Shown one piece after another: positions 51,762-64,000 of a stretch of DNA of 64,000 bases. The DNA is from Zeugodacus cucurbitae (taxonomy: Eukaryota; Arthropoda; Insecta; Diptera; Tephritidae), in NCBI RefSeq assembly GCF_028554725.1, contig NC_071671.1:69682001-69746000 (forward strand). The letters are read 5' to 3'. The notes below the pieces were generated by a model. The model made no database searches. It was not told the DNA's origin and was given only the letters and a program-made list of their open reading frames with translations. The position numbers were made by a program, and so were the translations under genes. Numbering within the stretch: position 1 is the first letter of the stretch; every line of letters starts with the position of its first letter.

Positions 51762-53720
51762 TATATTATATAAAATGTGAAAGTATATCAAACGATAACA
51801 CATAGGCAAAGTATAGCTGAAAATGTTACGCAGACGCCATGGAGCACAGGTAAAGGTATGTGATATATGAATACAGTAGATAATTTTGAACCCATGTTAT
51901 TACTAATCAATAATTAAGTCGAAAAATATATAAATTTATTAAAAGTAATATCTTTTTCCATTTTGATTGTATTACAAAGCATTTTTATTACCAACCAAAC
52001 GAAGGAGCGTAATCTAAATTGGTTAACGTATGGTAAATATATAAATGCATATCTTATAAAGGCTACCCAAGCCAGGAAGACTGTTCTATTTGAAATATAC
52101 GATTTCATTCCAGTAGCACAAGAGGATTATTTTATACATAAAAGCAAATTCATTTTCAGTTTTCAATATGTACATGTTGTGACTCATGTCACAACTTTAC
52201 TGTGCTTTACTCTTAGTATTCTATAGGGAAGTGCGTTCATTCAATTCTCGAGTAATTTATGAGGCAGTAATTAGATATTGGTCGTCATTCTATTTGCTTG
52301 CTGCACCAAGGGAGATTGAAATGGAAGGCATGGATGCTTTATAAATGATGATTTCATTGCCATGAACAGCTATGCATACAAGTATGTGCAACAGATAAAT
52401 ATTTACTAATGCACATATGATGCAAAAGCGGAAATAATTTATTTATGAAGTAGAATATCACTGGGCAGTCATATTATTGAGAGTTGTAGAACACAAAATA
52501 CCTAGAGCAGTTCGTTGTAATTTTCAACACTCACAGTAGAAATTTTAATACTGGAAAAAGTTTGAATGCAAATAAGGATACCAAGCCCATGGGCATCAAG
52601 TAAAATTCCACCAATGTGTACCAAACAAATAGGCTAAGATAGAGAATTTGTGGAATCTATCATTCACACCATGCATGGCTTATCCGCTCTATTTGGGTCA
52701 ATATTCTTGTTTTGTGCTGTAGATGCCGTAGTCAATTCTTGCTTACGTTCTATGAACCGTACAATTTGATTTCACAGACGTAGCTTGAAAATTGAGACAA
52801 TATGATTACATTGTATGTGCATTTGCATTTCCTAGAATATGAATATCGTATATACAACTAAGAGAAGCATGAAGAAATATTTGTTAATAGAATAATGCAT
52901 CAATTTAAACCAAAACAAATTTTGGAAAATTGTTCAGAAACTAAATACGCATTGGCGTGAATATAACGTATTTCACGTAAGACTAAACAACTCAATTTGA
53001 ACTAGTTATTCACAATATTAGGATACATATCTCCATACCAAAATACACTTGTATCTGCAGATGTACATATGTATATGCTTTAGCTGGGTAAATGTTAAGT
53101 CGTGCTACCTAAATTGCTGGCCACCAAGCACAAATCCTTTACATGTTAATGTGAAAATTGTAGATAGTCCCATTGAGAAAGCAACAGCAACAAAGTTCAT
53201 AGTAAATGATGCCAGTCCCTTTCACTTGAGTTAACACAAACAGTTTGCAAACTGAAGCTAACGGAATTGCAAACTTATTTTCCGAGTTTTTACGCTAAAT
53301 TTGGCACATTTAAGTATGTAAAAATCCCAATTATGGCAATAATGATAAGAACTAATGAGGGTAATGGCAGTGGTAGCCTAGAAACCAAGGCATTTCAAGC
53401 TCCCTATATTCACTTCTTGTAGTTGTGAATGTGTAGGTCATTACATTAACTAGTGGTAAAGTTCTTTGACAGGAAACCCCTTTTCGTCGAACTCTGAGTA
53501 AATAGAAAAATGTAATACAAAGACTAGCTTAACAACAGAATGAGCCAATCAGCATACTGGACATCCGTTGACAACGATTCCACCCTCTAAACTGTTTGGG
53601 TTCCTTTGTGAAATCCGTTATCGTTAACAATTTTCCAAAAACCATAAATAATGCCGCTGAAATTATGCGCGTTGTCATTTAAAGCGTATAATAAATAAAC
53701 CTACAAAGAATTTTATGGAC

Positions 53721-53737
53721 GTTGTTGTTGTTGTTGT
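53721..53737 (+). repeat. GTT microsatellite
   Basis: Five GTT repeats in tandem plus a partial unit. A short simple repeat with no further context. Confidence 0.85.
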
Positions 53738-54159
53738 GTAACTACTTGCAAGCACACTCAACATAAAGCAGCGATAAAACCTTGTGAACAAACAATCGCA
53801 CTAAGACACTGAATAACGGTGTTTTGAAACCTTGAGCCCAAGGGGCTTTAAGTATTGTCGTAGCGAAGCACACCAGAAAACTTATTTATTTTTGATTTTT
53901 ATTGAATTTTACAACGCACTTTACACATATATCCAAGTGATATTGAGGAGTTCGTTGGTTGTGCATGTGACTCTTACTTTTGTAACAGTTTATATGAAAA
54001 CAGAAATTAACTCGGGTTTCTTCTCTCTTCAGCTCTTTTCAACACACCGGAGGTGTGAAGAGGAAGAATTGATGGTAAATTTTTAGAATTTGCAATTTGT
54101 AACGTTACAGTTTCTTCCACCATTCTACTGTTGCAACCTCTCTGCGTTGCAAGAGAAAA

Positions 54160-54328
54160 CTATCCAAATTGCCATTTAAGAAACATGCTGACCAAAGAAA
54201 TTAAAACTTCCGCTTCTAGCGTTTCATTTTACAGCGTCAATTCGCAGCAACTAAGCACTGAAAGGACTAAACGGTGGTGTGAATGAAATCTTTAGCGCCT
54301 TTAAGCGGATTTGTAGACTCTGTTGTTC
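54160..54328 (-). repeat. Inverted-duplication island A, right copy
   Basis: Reverse-complement partner of 12546-12715. The best shared core is the run GAAATTAAAACTTCCGCTT (plus strand) at about 54197-54215. No conserved open frame spans both copies. Confidence 0.72.
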
Positions 54329-57300
54329 ATATTTTAATTAATTTAAGTGTTGTTGTCGTTGGTCAACACAGCTCCATGGTATCTTTCCCAACCGCATCAG
54401 ATTGCGGCTTAAAGCGCTAGTTAACAGCAAGGCTTATAGAAAATGGTTGCAGTGAAACAAAGTAGTTTCACGCTAGCAGCGCGTTTGGGTATTCAAAGTT
54501 TGCGGCGAAAACTTAATCTTAAGCTGATTAATTTGAATAGTTAGCTGACTGCTAGGATATTTTATGGAGGCTATGGAATAATATTAACTGCGCGGCAACG
54601 ATGATATAGCGCTCTTCACAAATTATTTAATTTAAAAAGGTAATTTGATTTTAATTTCGACTTCATTCATTCGCTTAAACAAACATCGACATATTTCTTG
54701 TTTATTCATTTTTTGATTTGTAAATTTCCCTTCAGTTTAGTATCATTTTGATGCACTTTCTTTTCAAAAATTGGTTACAAATGCATTTTAGACTCACTCA
54801 AAGTAAATATGTATACCGTTTTGTACAACTCACATCAACAAATAAATAAACAAAGTTACAGTGGCGAGTAAATATTTTGCGGGCCGTTTTAAGCCTGCTG
54901 TGATTTTCAACTGATGAACCATTGGCAAGCTTTTTCGGGCTTTATTTACACTAAAAAAAAAATATTTCCAATATGCTTTTGGTATTATCCTCTTTTACAA
55001 AAATCTGTGTGAACATTTCTATGTGTGGGTGCATTTTCATTTTGCCTGAATATTTAACTTGCAAATTTTATACAAAAAATGTGTCGAATGACCAACGTTG
55101 CATGGAAAATCTGTTTCGACTTTCGGCAGTTTTTGTTCACAGTATTTTATTTATATGTATGTATTTGTAATTCTTTCCTGTTATATATTTTATCTATTTT
55201 CCAGTGTCGAAATGGTTTGAGCATTTTATATTAAATGTTTTATATTATTATTCATTAAACGTCTCACCTGCTTTACGAATACATGAGTTTTTACACAGAT
55301 AATCGAGATGAAAAGCAAAAATAATGGTGAAATAGTCTAACTGTTGAAATTCTGGCACTCCAAGTAATGGTAATAATTATGTCTATTAGCGCGCAGCTTC
55401 ATATCATTCATCCTTGCATCTCTCTTTCTGAATATCATTCCAGCTGTTTTGCACTATTGACACCGTGCCGGCAGTTCGTCTTTAAATATAAAGATGGCAT
55501 TACTTGCCATTTGGTTTAGAGATAAGTTCATTAGCTAAATTTTCTACTCCGAACTTCTTCTTTACTTCACTTAAGACAAAGTTCATCTTTGAACATATGT
55601 TTTGTAGGAAGTGGAAATATTAAATTAAAAGAGTGAATCAAAACATTTCACGCCTCGAGACCCAACTTATTTGCCTAGCAGTCTATCACAATAAATACAT
55701 GCAATGTATTGCAAGGCGAAGAAATAGTGAAAAATAAGTATTAAATAAGGGGAATGCTTAAATCCGATATCTGTTAACGATTGCAGTAATAAAATTTACT
55801 GTTCCACCACAAATGCACATCCGAACTCTCCATTTACAGTTGATCACGTTCTCATTGGCATTGGCGATTTACCTGATTGCCACTCTGAGCCTTCAACCGA
55901 CATACGGTGGCAGGGCGCGAAATAACGGGAAATCCAAAGGATTCTGTAGGAATATGGCGACGGGGTGGCGAAGGGAGGTGATAACGTGGCCGTATTCGCA
56001 CGGCGTATGATGCGAAAGTATTGGCTTTCACGCAAATGCGATGTCTTATGTAAGCACAACGAGCAAATGCCAGTGGTTTCAGAAACGCAAACTGAATGGA
56101 AAGGAATTCGTGAAACCTCATAAAAAGCTGAGATTTTATTTTCATTTGCCTGTTCGTTTTTTTATCAGCGCCTTCCTTTTTTAACACTTTTTATCACACT
56201 TCGACGCTGCGTTAGCATTTCTGCGCGCTTGTTGGCTTCATTACGAACAGGATGTAAGTGAATGGCGATAACGATTCGCTGGCATTCGACTTCCTGCTAA
56301 CACCGCCGGTGTGAGTGTCAGTAGGTCTGGGGCTACGCTTAATAACGGTGTTTATTGTGTGCATTTATAATACTTATATGCAAATCGCGGCACTTGCAGT
56401 CACTCAGTCTCAATTATCCGGTTGAATGTGCAAGCAATAAATTTATCATCGAACAGACGGTCTGTCGGTTTATTTGGCGTGTCCTGAAGATGAGACTGAA
56501 AAGTGTGAATCAACTAATAATATTCTATGCAAACATACTTATAACAGTTAACCTTTTGTCATTTTCGCAATGTTCTTACTTATTTTTAATTTATATTTAT
56601 CATTTATTCTGGGAAGACAAAATATGGAACGATTACGTTGCGATATTACGTAGCCCCAGCTTCTATGCAAAATAAGTTCGTAATTCTAAACAATTTATTT
56701 TTTTTCTAGCTTGCTTCATCTGCATTTATTTACAGATAGATATTCTATGTCAGTGTTTTATTATAACTAAATAGCACTTTACTATAGCTAAAAGCACAAA
56801 TATATCTAAAAGTCGTATAAACTGATTTATTGCGAAACGCTTTGCCGTGGGCGTAAATCTACTTCAAGCGTGAGACATCTGACAGGTTCAGCGTATGTGC
56901 CGACAGACAGAAGTAATGTAGGAAATGCACATTGAATGCAATATTCAGTATACAACCGTTTTATTTCAGCCTCTTTCAAATTACGTATACGCGATGGCGT
57001 ACAGATACTACATCTACACGATGTTAAAAATACATAAAGCCTTATAGTCTAAAGTAAAATATATGGATTTAAAACGTTTATTTCATTTCATACAGTGGAT
57101 ATAAATTATATAAATGGATAAAATTTGATAAGATCTGTACTAGTAATACTCTAACCGCATGTTTATATAATGAAAAGCTCTCCTCTCTCTCCTCGTGTTA
57201 ATACGCTTTGATTTGGTTATGACTTACTAATGCATTCATACTCTATTACATACAACAAAGATTAAAATTCCATCTATTATAAATCATACGTTCGAATGTC

Positions 57301-57766
57301 CTTCGCTTTCCCACACACCCCCATAACATGATGATAACAACAAGAAGTTCTTTAGGATTACACTTTATAATAAAAACTATTAATTAATCGCCGAAATGCT
57401 TGTGCTAAATAAGTGCACAATAGCTTTTCAACTACTTAAATAACATGTAAATCCATTTAAGCTTAAAGTATAAATCCAATTAATTGCCATTGCACCGCAT
57501 ATCAGGCGTTTCGTAATCCTTTATGAGGGCAAGTCATTGAATCTTAGCTGTACAGCCAGTGGCAAATCGACGTTTAATTGCAAAGCGGTGACGGACGCAC
57601 AATTAATATTGACGGCGCCGAAAGTGAGTATAATCGAGTTTATAATCATCATTTGTATTTAAAAGCGATGTGACGGAATGATGAGCCTATTTCAATAAGA
57701 GGACTTACGCAAAATTGCTGCTGATTAAAAAGCGTTGACTTCGGTTTCAACTGCAATTATATTATA
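54329..57766. other. Non-coding region right of the inverted arms
   Basis: Apart from the weak secreted ORF at 55813, no gene is supported. The slightly more GC-rich segment at 55850-56060 is open in three frames on two strands, which lowers the value of any one frame. Confidence 0.45.
55813..56010 (+). CDS. Candidate small secreted protein or first exon (weak)
   Basis: A 65-codon frame with start context CACAAATG, typical for flies. The first 31 residues look like a signal peptide: a short basic start (MHIRTLH), then a hydrophobic core (LITFSLALAIYLIATLSL) and a plausible cleavage after PTYG. The rest is basic (GRARNNGKSKGF...), as in some peptide precursors, but contains a single cysteine and no recognisable peptide motif. 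The frame may continue through splicing: GAG|GTGATAAC at about 55979 is a possible donor. Opposite-strand frames are also open here, so the signal could be chance. I do not recognise the product. Confidence 0.25.
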   Translation: MHIRTLHLQLITFSLALAIYLIATLSLQPTYGGRARNNGKSKGFCRNMATGWRREVITWPYSHGV

Positions 57767-58179
57767 CCAGCAGACAGAGCTCGACACCATAGTGCGAGCT
57801 TGTATATTTCTAATATTTTGTTCTTCAAGCAGCTGCACACGCTCCGTACTCGACTCTCAAGTGCGTACTTGGCAGGATTTGAAATTTTGTTTAGCAAGCA
57901 GCAGCGAGCACTGATTATTCGATTCTCTGGCATGCGATTGCGATGTGAAGAGATTGACATGCAAGACGTTTTTCAGTTTCAGACTTAGAATCTCCATCAC
58001 GGATTTTGATACCCTCACCTGGGAAATAATTTCAGAAAGTTGAGATTCTAGCAATAAATATAGTCTATGTTACTCGGGGTGAATGTAGCTTTACAATGGT
58101 GAAATCGGCACAATAGTTTTCGAGTTTATTTATAGCAAGCATACATACAAATCTTTCCTCTTTATAATAGTAGTATAGA
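57767..58179 (-). mobile_element. Non-autonomous Helitron-like element, copy 2
   Basis: Read on the minus strand the element starts A|TCTATACTACTATTATAAAG at 58179 and ends CTGG at 57767, followed by T. This fits Helitron rules (5' TC, 3' CTRR, insertion between A and T). Length is 413 bp. It shares with copy 1 the blocks CTACTATTATAAAGAGGAA, GAGTAACATAGACTATATT, GAGGGTATCAAAA, CCGTGATGGAG and TTAGAAATATACAAGCTCGC. It has about 160 bp in the middle (roughly 57815-57970) that copy 1 lacks, while copy 1 has about 130 bp near its 3' end that is missing here. Small open frames inside it are not conserved. Confidence 0.75.
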
Positions 58180-61100
58180 TAAATTTTTGATTTGATTCGT
58201 ACTTAAAGATTTGAGCGTACATTTCCTTTGCTGTTTCATTGTCGTCAATAAGCGGGCCCTTTCGAAATTCACGAAGATCAATCGACATCAAATGACAATG
58301 AATTATGAATTATAACGTAGCTTAGTCTTGTAAGTCTATATAAAAATAGTGACATATATGAAAATCACTACTGACAACCATTTATAATTTCCATCCTTTT
58401 CACTTCTCTCCATAATTTCCAACGAATATTTTGCATTTATTTCCAATATATTTGTGTAAAATGATTAGTGTCGATCAAGAATTTATTAAACCAAAATATA
58501 CATTTTCTCTCTACTTTCCTTTGCAGCATAAATCACTATGCTGAGTACTGACAGAGCGCCACGTTTCAATATATGTTGAGTTCGACGAAGTAGAAAAATT
58601 TTAATATATTGTAAGAAATAAGTAATTCTCAATATTAATGCAGAACAAAATCAAATATTAAAAGAAACTAAGATTTATTACAACGTTTATGATAAAATAC
58701 TGAGAAAGTAAAACACGAAAAAAATGTTTCCATTTTGGAAACTTACATATTTTGTGACAGAACAAAAGCATTTGTTAATAGTTTGAAGTCTTTCACTTAA
58801 TTTGGTAATACAATTATAATAGTTAACTTTGTTTTCGGAACTACGCTTAAATTTTTAAGTTAAATTGTGTTTATTCCACAACAAAGTGTCACATATTATA
58901 CACTTCAAATTATATTCAGTCCCTTAACTATTACACAATACAAATTGAATGTGCATGCTATTTCAAATTATTTCAAAATTATCAAAATTACTATTCAGAA
59001 ATAGTATAACACCACAGTGCTAATCGACGACAGGGCGTATGAGTAACATTCAGGGTGTTAATGAGACTTTTATCAAATTAAACCCACGCGAATAGTTGTA
59101 AAACCAATAACAAATATTAAATATACATATCCATTATTTACCTTTCGACTAATCTGCGTTTGTGATCTCTATGCATATTTACGCTTGAATTGCAAACTAA
59201 TTTCGCAATTTCGGTTGAGCCTGGCGCTCATTTACAGGGCAAATATAAATATGAAATTTTGTTGTGTTCAACACATTGGTGCTCTATCTTTATATCTGTA
59301 AATATTGATTGCCATTTCACTTGTTTTTGCTACCAGCGGCAGCGATGAGGTCATTATATAATAATTGTGGTAGATTTTGTGGAGTCTAATGAGTTTTTTT
59401 CTAAATTTTATTATTTATTTTTAAACATCGAAATGCGGGGCATTTAACTTGGTTAATCCGGGCAAAATTATGATCAATAAAAGGCATCGATTTGGCTTTT
59501 GGCAAAATGTTGCATTTAATTAGAGCGCAATTTCAAATAAATTTATAAGCAAATTGTTTATTAAATTCGTTATCCTTGAATAAGAATAAATTTGCTGACT
59601 GTATTCAAAATTAAATTATATTGCAACTACACATAATTATGGTGTGATGAGAATAAATTAGAATAGACTTGGTTTGGTATAAATTTTTCAGAAAAAAACA
59701 TTAAAGTGATGGTTGTTTATAGCTAAGCTAAAACGATCCAAACAGCACTACATTATTTTATGTTAATATAAATGTCAAAATTTTTAATCAACCTAATTTT
59801 TTAATCACGTTCACTAATCCAAATTCACTCCTAATTAGTCAAATAAATGACCTATAAATGAGAATGAAAGTGTGTCCGCCATTCGAAAATTCTTATTTAT
59901 GTATTTAAAAAAAGCGAAACCGAAACAAAACATAGACGAACACATGAACTCAAGCGTACGCCTTGCTAAGTGTTACACATAATTTACAAAGATCCTAAAC
60001 AATAAGAGTAAATATCTGTGATGACAACATCAACGAAAGAAATTGACAACATGCTAACATAAAAATAAAACAATAAAAGTGAAATTAAGACAAGGGAGAA
60101 ATGAATTCGCAGCTGACAACTTACTTACATCCCACAATGTTCAAGACAATACTAAAGGTGCACCACGACAATTGTCATGTGTGTATATAAATGTAAAATT
60201 ATGGAACAGACATACAGTGCAGGTGAAGAACACATAGTACTTCAGCTCACTTAAAGAAATTTAATTAATTGTGACACGGTACAAGGCTTTATATCTCTGT
60301 TGCCAAGTTGCCTATGATTCTCGTTTTGTGCTCAACTTGTAGATTATTTGCGCTATCGCTCTTCTGGAACCATTTTCTTAAATTTTAGGCGTTTATGTGT
60401 CCCTTTAGACAGTTCTTCATGCAATTGACTACTTACCTACCTCCTACTTTGCTTTGGAGGTTTAACCTTTCTGTGTATTTCGATGTCTCGAGGTGTTTGC
60501 ACGGTGAGCAGGCGACGTTAAGCGCCTTTGCGCACAGTTTTACGTTTATTACCAGAAATATAATTAATTGTGTTGTAAAGTATTCTCCTGGAATTCGTTT
60601 TATGTGTTATTTGACATGAACCCATTTACTCATTAAAACGGTAAATGATGTTGGTACTTATCTGAGGCAATTGTTCTTTTGTTGTCATGGCTGAGAAATT
60701 TTAATTAGTCACATATGTGTGTGTTAATATATCCTAATTAGTACATATATTTAAAATCACACCTTTCTGTGTGAATTTCACCCCACTTGATTTTCGAAAA
60801 TTTTACGTTTCCACAGTATGCTAATACGCAATTAAATAAATGAAACTTTGGTCAACTTTGAATTCTACAAATGTATGCTCGCATTAAAGGCGCAAGAATT
60901 GGCCATAAACATTTTGTGATTTTTATTTTCAGCGTAAGATCTCAACAGCGAGATACCGTATGTAGGAAAGGAAATGAAATGCTAACAAGATGGCAAACAA
61001 ACAAAAGCAAAAGAAACCAAAAAGAGCTGAGTGGACCAAAAGTGAATGGCGTTGAGTGTTACAGTCACCCTTGCGTATCACATACGTTTTATTTGCTTCA

Positions 61101-64000
61101 TCCTTTTCGGAGGGATGGTTTCATGTTAAATCCATTTAGTTCATAGTTTACTTAATACACCGGTCACAGTTATTTTGCACTCTCACACAGATAAACTCAC
61201 ATTCGCATGGGTTTCCATGAATCTCTTATGCACATAAATATACCGCGTTTACATAGCAGCAAATACAATTTTAACTCCAACTGTTTTCGCTCACAAAGGT
61301 CATAACGGTTAGTACACGTCTATCTCCTTCGCTGACTGCCACTCTGCCACTCGTAAATTGAATTTACCTTTAGCACTGATCTCCCGCAAATTACCTTTTG
61401 TTTATATTCATTTTGCACTTTTGTTATTTGCTTTTGTTGTTCACTTTCAATGGCTTCCATTTTGCTTAAGGAAAAATCGTTTCCACCTCCATATTCGCAC
61501 TCAAATCGCTTTATTAACACCTGCATGCGCTTTTTATTTCATTGGGGCATTAAATATTCATAACTATTCACTTATTTCGGACAATTAATTTTATTCTTTT
61601 GACAGCCTCTTCCAGTTGATTCGAATTTCGGCAGAGAATTACAGCCCTTCAAAGGATGAAAGAGTAGGAAAGCGAAATACCAAGGCTGATGGAATTAATA
61701 ATGATTCTGAGTAAATATTTGGTAAAACATTCCCTGCGCTTGTCTGAGAAAATGGTATAGAAACGACGTTCAAATCGGTAAATGTTGGCCATCATCATAA
61801 AGTTGTATAATGTACGAGCAATGGAATATTTTTTTTTTGCACGTAAAATATGATTGGACAAACCAAAAATCATTACCCTTGTAGTTAATACATATTTCTC
61901 CTGCTGCTCATATTTATGTAAGGAAGCAATAATCGCAAAGATCATCCTCCAGATGCCTGCGTCTCTAATTGAACTGCATCAAGTTCCTACGCTCAAGTAC
62001 TTCAGCTTTTGCATTGTGCTACTTTCAGTGATTGGTCTTGCAAAAATATTACATTTGCACATTTACTCTATTTTATGTTCTTCTTTGTTTATCTACTCGC
62101 CTTTCTACATAGTTCCCCACCACGAACACATCATATTAGTCACTTGTAGGAAAGGAAAAAAAGCAATGAAGTAAGTGAGATTGTAGCCAAGCACATGAAT
62201 GTTGCGGATGAAGATGCGCCAAAGAACTGAAGTACACCATTATGCGCTCTAAAGCGTTCGGAAGGAAGTGCACTCAACAACCCGGTGAATTTTATAATGG
62301 TAATCTGCTGCGCAATTTTCCATTTTCCTTGGAAAAACATTACCGGATGTAGACAATCTTTTAAAAAGTAAATAGAATATTGAATAGGCGGAAGGTGAAA
62401 AGACGAAGTGACAGTAAAACTTAAGCTTATATCAGCTATGGGCATCTCTATTCGTTATGAGAACTCACTGTAAACATTTCGTACATACTATGTACATCTC
62501 ATTCCACAAGACAACCACTGTGGGATATAATCCACTTACGGTAAGTGGCTGTCGGCTGATTTGCTTGTGTGTGGGATGTCCATACCAATCTTAATTAACT
62601 TAGGAAAATAAATTGGAGTTCACAAAGTTTGCTGCTTTAACGAATTATATGCAAACCGGTAAGACTCCACGACAAAAAAGCAGTATACGCCATGTCGCAC
62701 TGATTTTCAACAGTTAAAGGCATTTGACGTATGTTTTCAAAGTCAAAAAACTTTAACTTTAACTCATTGCAATTTCGCGATTGTCAATACGTTTCTCACC
62801 TCATGCATCTTACATCATTATCGTAATGAGAGCCCATAATTATGTTGATTGACCGCTGCTGATAAATAATTAATTCAACAAACAAAATCTACATATCACT
62901 GATATATGCACGCATCATTACAGTTAATTATATTATTGATTCTTGGTTTACAATTATGAAATATGTAATTTGTAATATATAAATCTAAAAGCCACCGGAA
63001 ATAAACTCCACAGGAACTCATGTTATCGAAATTATTATTTCAATCAGCAGAAGTAATATTTTGAAGTTATTTTTAGTGCGAAGGTGAAAACAAAAGTACG
63101 GAACTATAAGGCAAATTAATATCCCGTTGTTTTCTATATTCTTTATTGAAAGCTTTTTATGTGTAAAATTAGACAATAATTAACACAAGCAATTATTACG
63201 ATAATCTGTTGTATATAAGTATTTAATACAAATGATGATAAATCGTCATAACTGCGAAATATATATGCTACATACATACACAGAGTATGTAAAACTGTGA
63301 ATTTGTAACTAATGAGTTTATAGATTTAATGGTAAAATATCGTACTATTTCTTGATGCAGAATGCAATTGCACAAAATGCAGCAATTATAATAATCTCAT
63401 TATCTACATGTTATTAGGAAATGATTTAATCCTTTGAACACTAAACTAAACATCATTTTCAATTAGAGTGCAGCCATTAATTACATCTACCATTGGAAGC
63501 TTATGAGATGCAAATGGAAATTTAACTTGTATTTCAGTTACATTGGCAAACAATTAAAGCCATAAATCTTCTATTAATTGTGACCTTATAAGTTATGGGG
63601 ATGTGGTAGTAATAGAAATAAATATATGGATTTGTTAAATGTATTATTCAAACATGTTCAGTACTTTACCACCTTAACACTTTAGGAAAACATTATATAT
63701 CCACCCTGTGTGCCTGTTATCACCTAATACGACACCAAATCATCTATAATCCATTAAATAAAGATTGCTACGCAGTTTCAATGGCTGAAGCAATGCTTTA
63801 CGGTCAATTAGCGGCATAACACATTGACCAGAAAGCAATAAAAACAAAGAGCTCAAAGAAAAATAAATAAAAGAAAACTATTGAAATATAGCTAACTTAT
63901 TCAACCGGTCAGACTACTGCCTCACCATGCCCGCTGTTTCACCTACTGCAATAGAATAAACTTTATTTAAGCGTCTGTGTGCTGCAAAGGCATTCAAGAC
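58180..64000. other. AT-rich non-coding region to the right edge
   Basis: No supported genes, RNA genes or transposons. Open frames up to about 106 codons have no recognisable motif. The last 180 bp show a faint direct similarity to 5680-5744 (see findings). Confidence 0.5.

Noticed and set aside
12546..54328. The inverted repeat as an assembly artefact such as a palindromic misjoin of haplotypes
   Set aside because: The arms are too diverged, with many substitutions, indels and arm-specific insertions, to be two copies of the same reads or alleles.

Overview
The window looks like non-coding DNA from a higher-fly genome. It is strongly AT-rich and contains a mariner transposon, Helitron-like remnants and degenerate satellites. 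There are no bacterial-style operons, tRNAs or rRNAs. A tephritid or related brachyceran is my best guess from the overall texture and the mariner type; this is inference, not a database result. Almost all long open frames are chance or antisense shadows. I can support only one likely host protein-coding exon (minus strand, about 431-1379), and it is broken by several apparent frame switches. A second, much weaker candidate is a short secreted-peptide ORF at 55813-56010.

Layout: 1-1.4 kb holds the frame-broken first coding exon of an unrecognised membrane protein, ending in a strong splice donor. 1.4-12.5 kb is gene-free apart from simple repeats, including a small GATGTGATATG-type array at about 6 kb. 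12.5-31.1 kb and 41.6-54.3 kb share at least six islands of similarity in opposite orientation and perfectly nested order. I read these as the two arms of one old, diverged inverted duplication around a roughly 10.5-kb spacer (31.1-41.6 kb). The left arm carries a second GATGTGATATG array (14.8-15.35 kb) and an internally deleted mariner (26.55-27.27 kb). The right arm carries a striking 13-copy minisatellite, with about 23 CACGTG hexamers in 0.83 kb, followed directly by a 21-bp CCGGAA-rich array and a Helitron-like element. 54.3-64 kb is gene-poor, with a second copy of the same Helitron-like family in opposite orientation at 57.77-58.18 kb.

There is no gene network to describe. The main biological content is structural: an ancient inverted duplication whose similarity survives as short islands in otherwise unalignable sequence, plus later, arm-specific insertions. 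All repeat pairings were found by eye. Percent identities and exact boundaries need an alignment.
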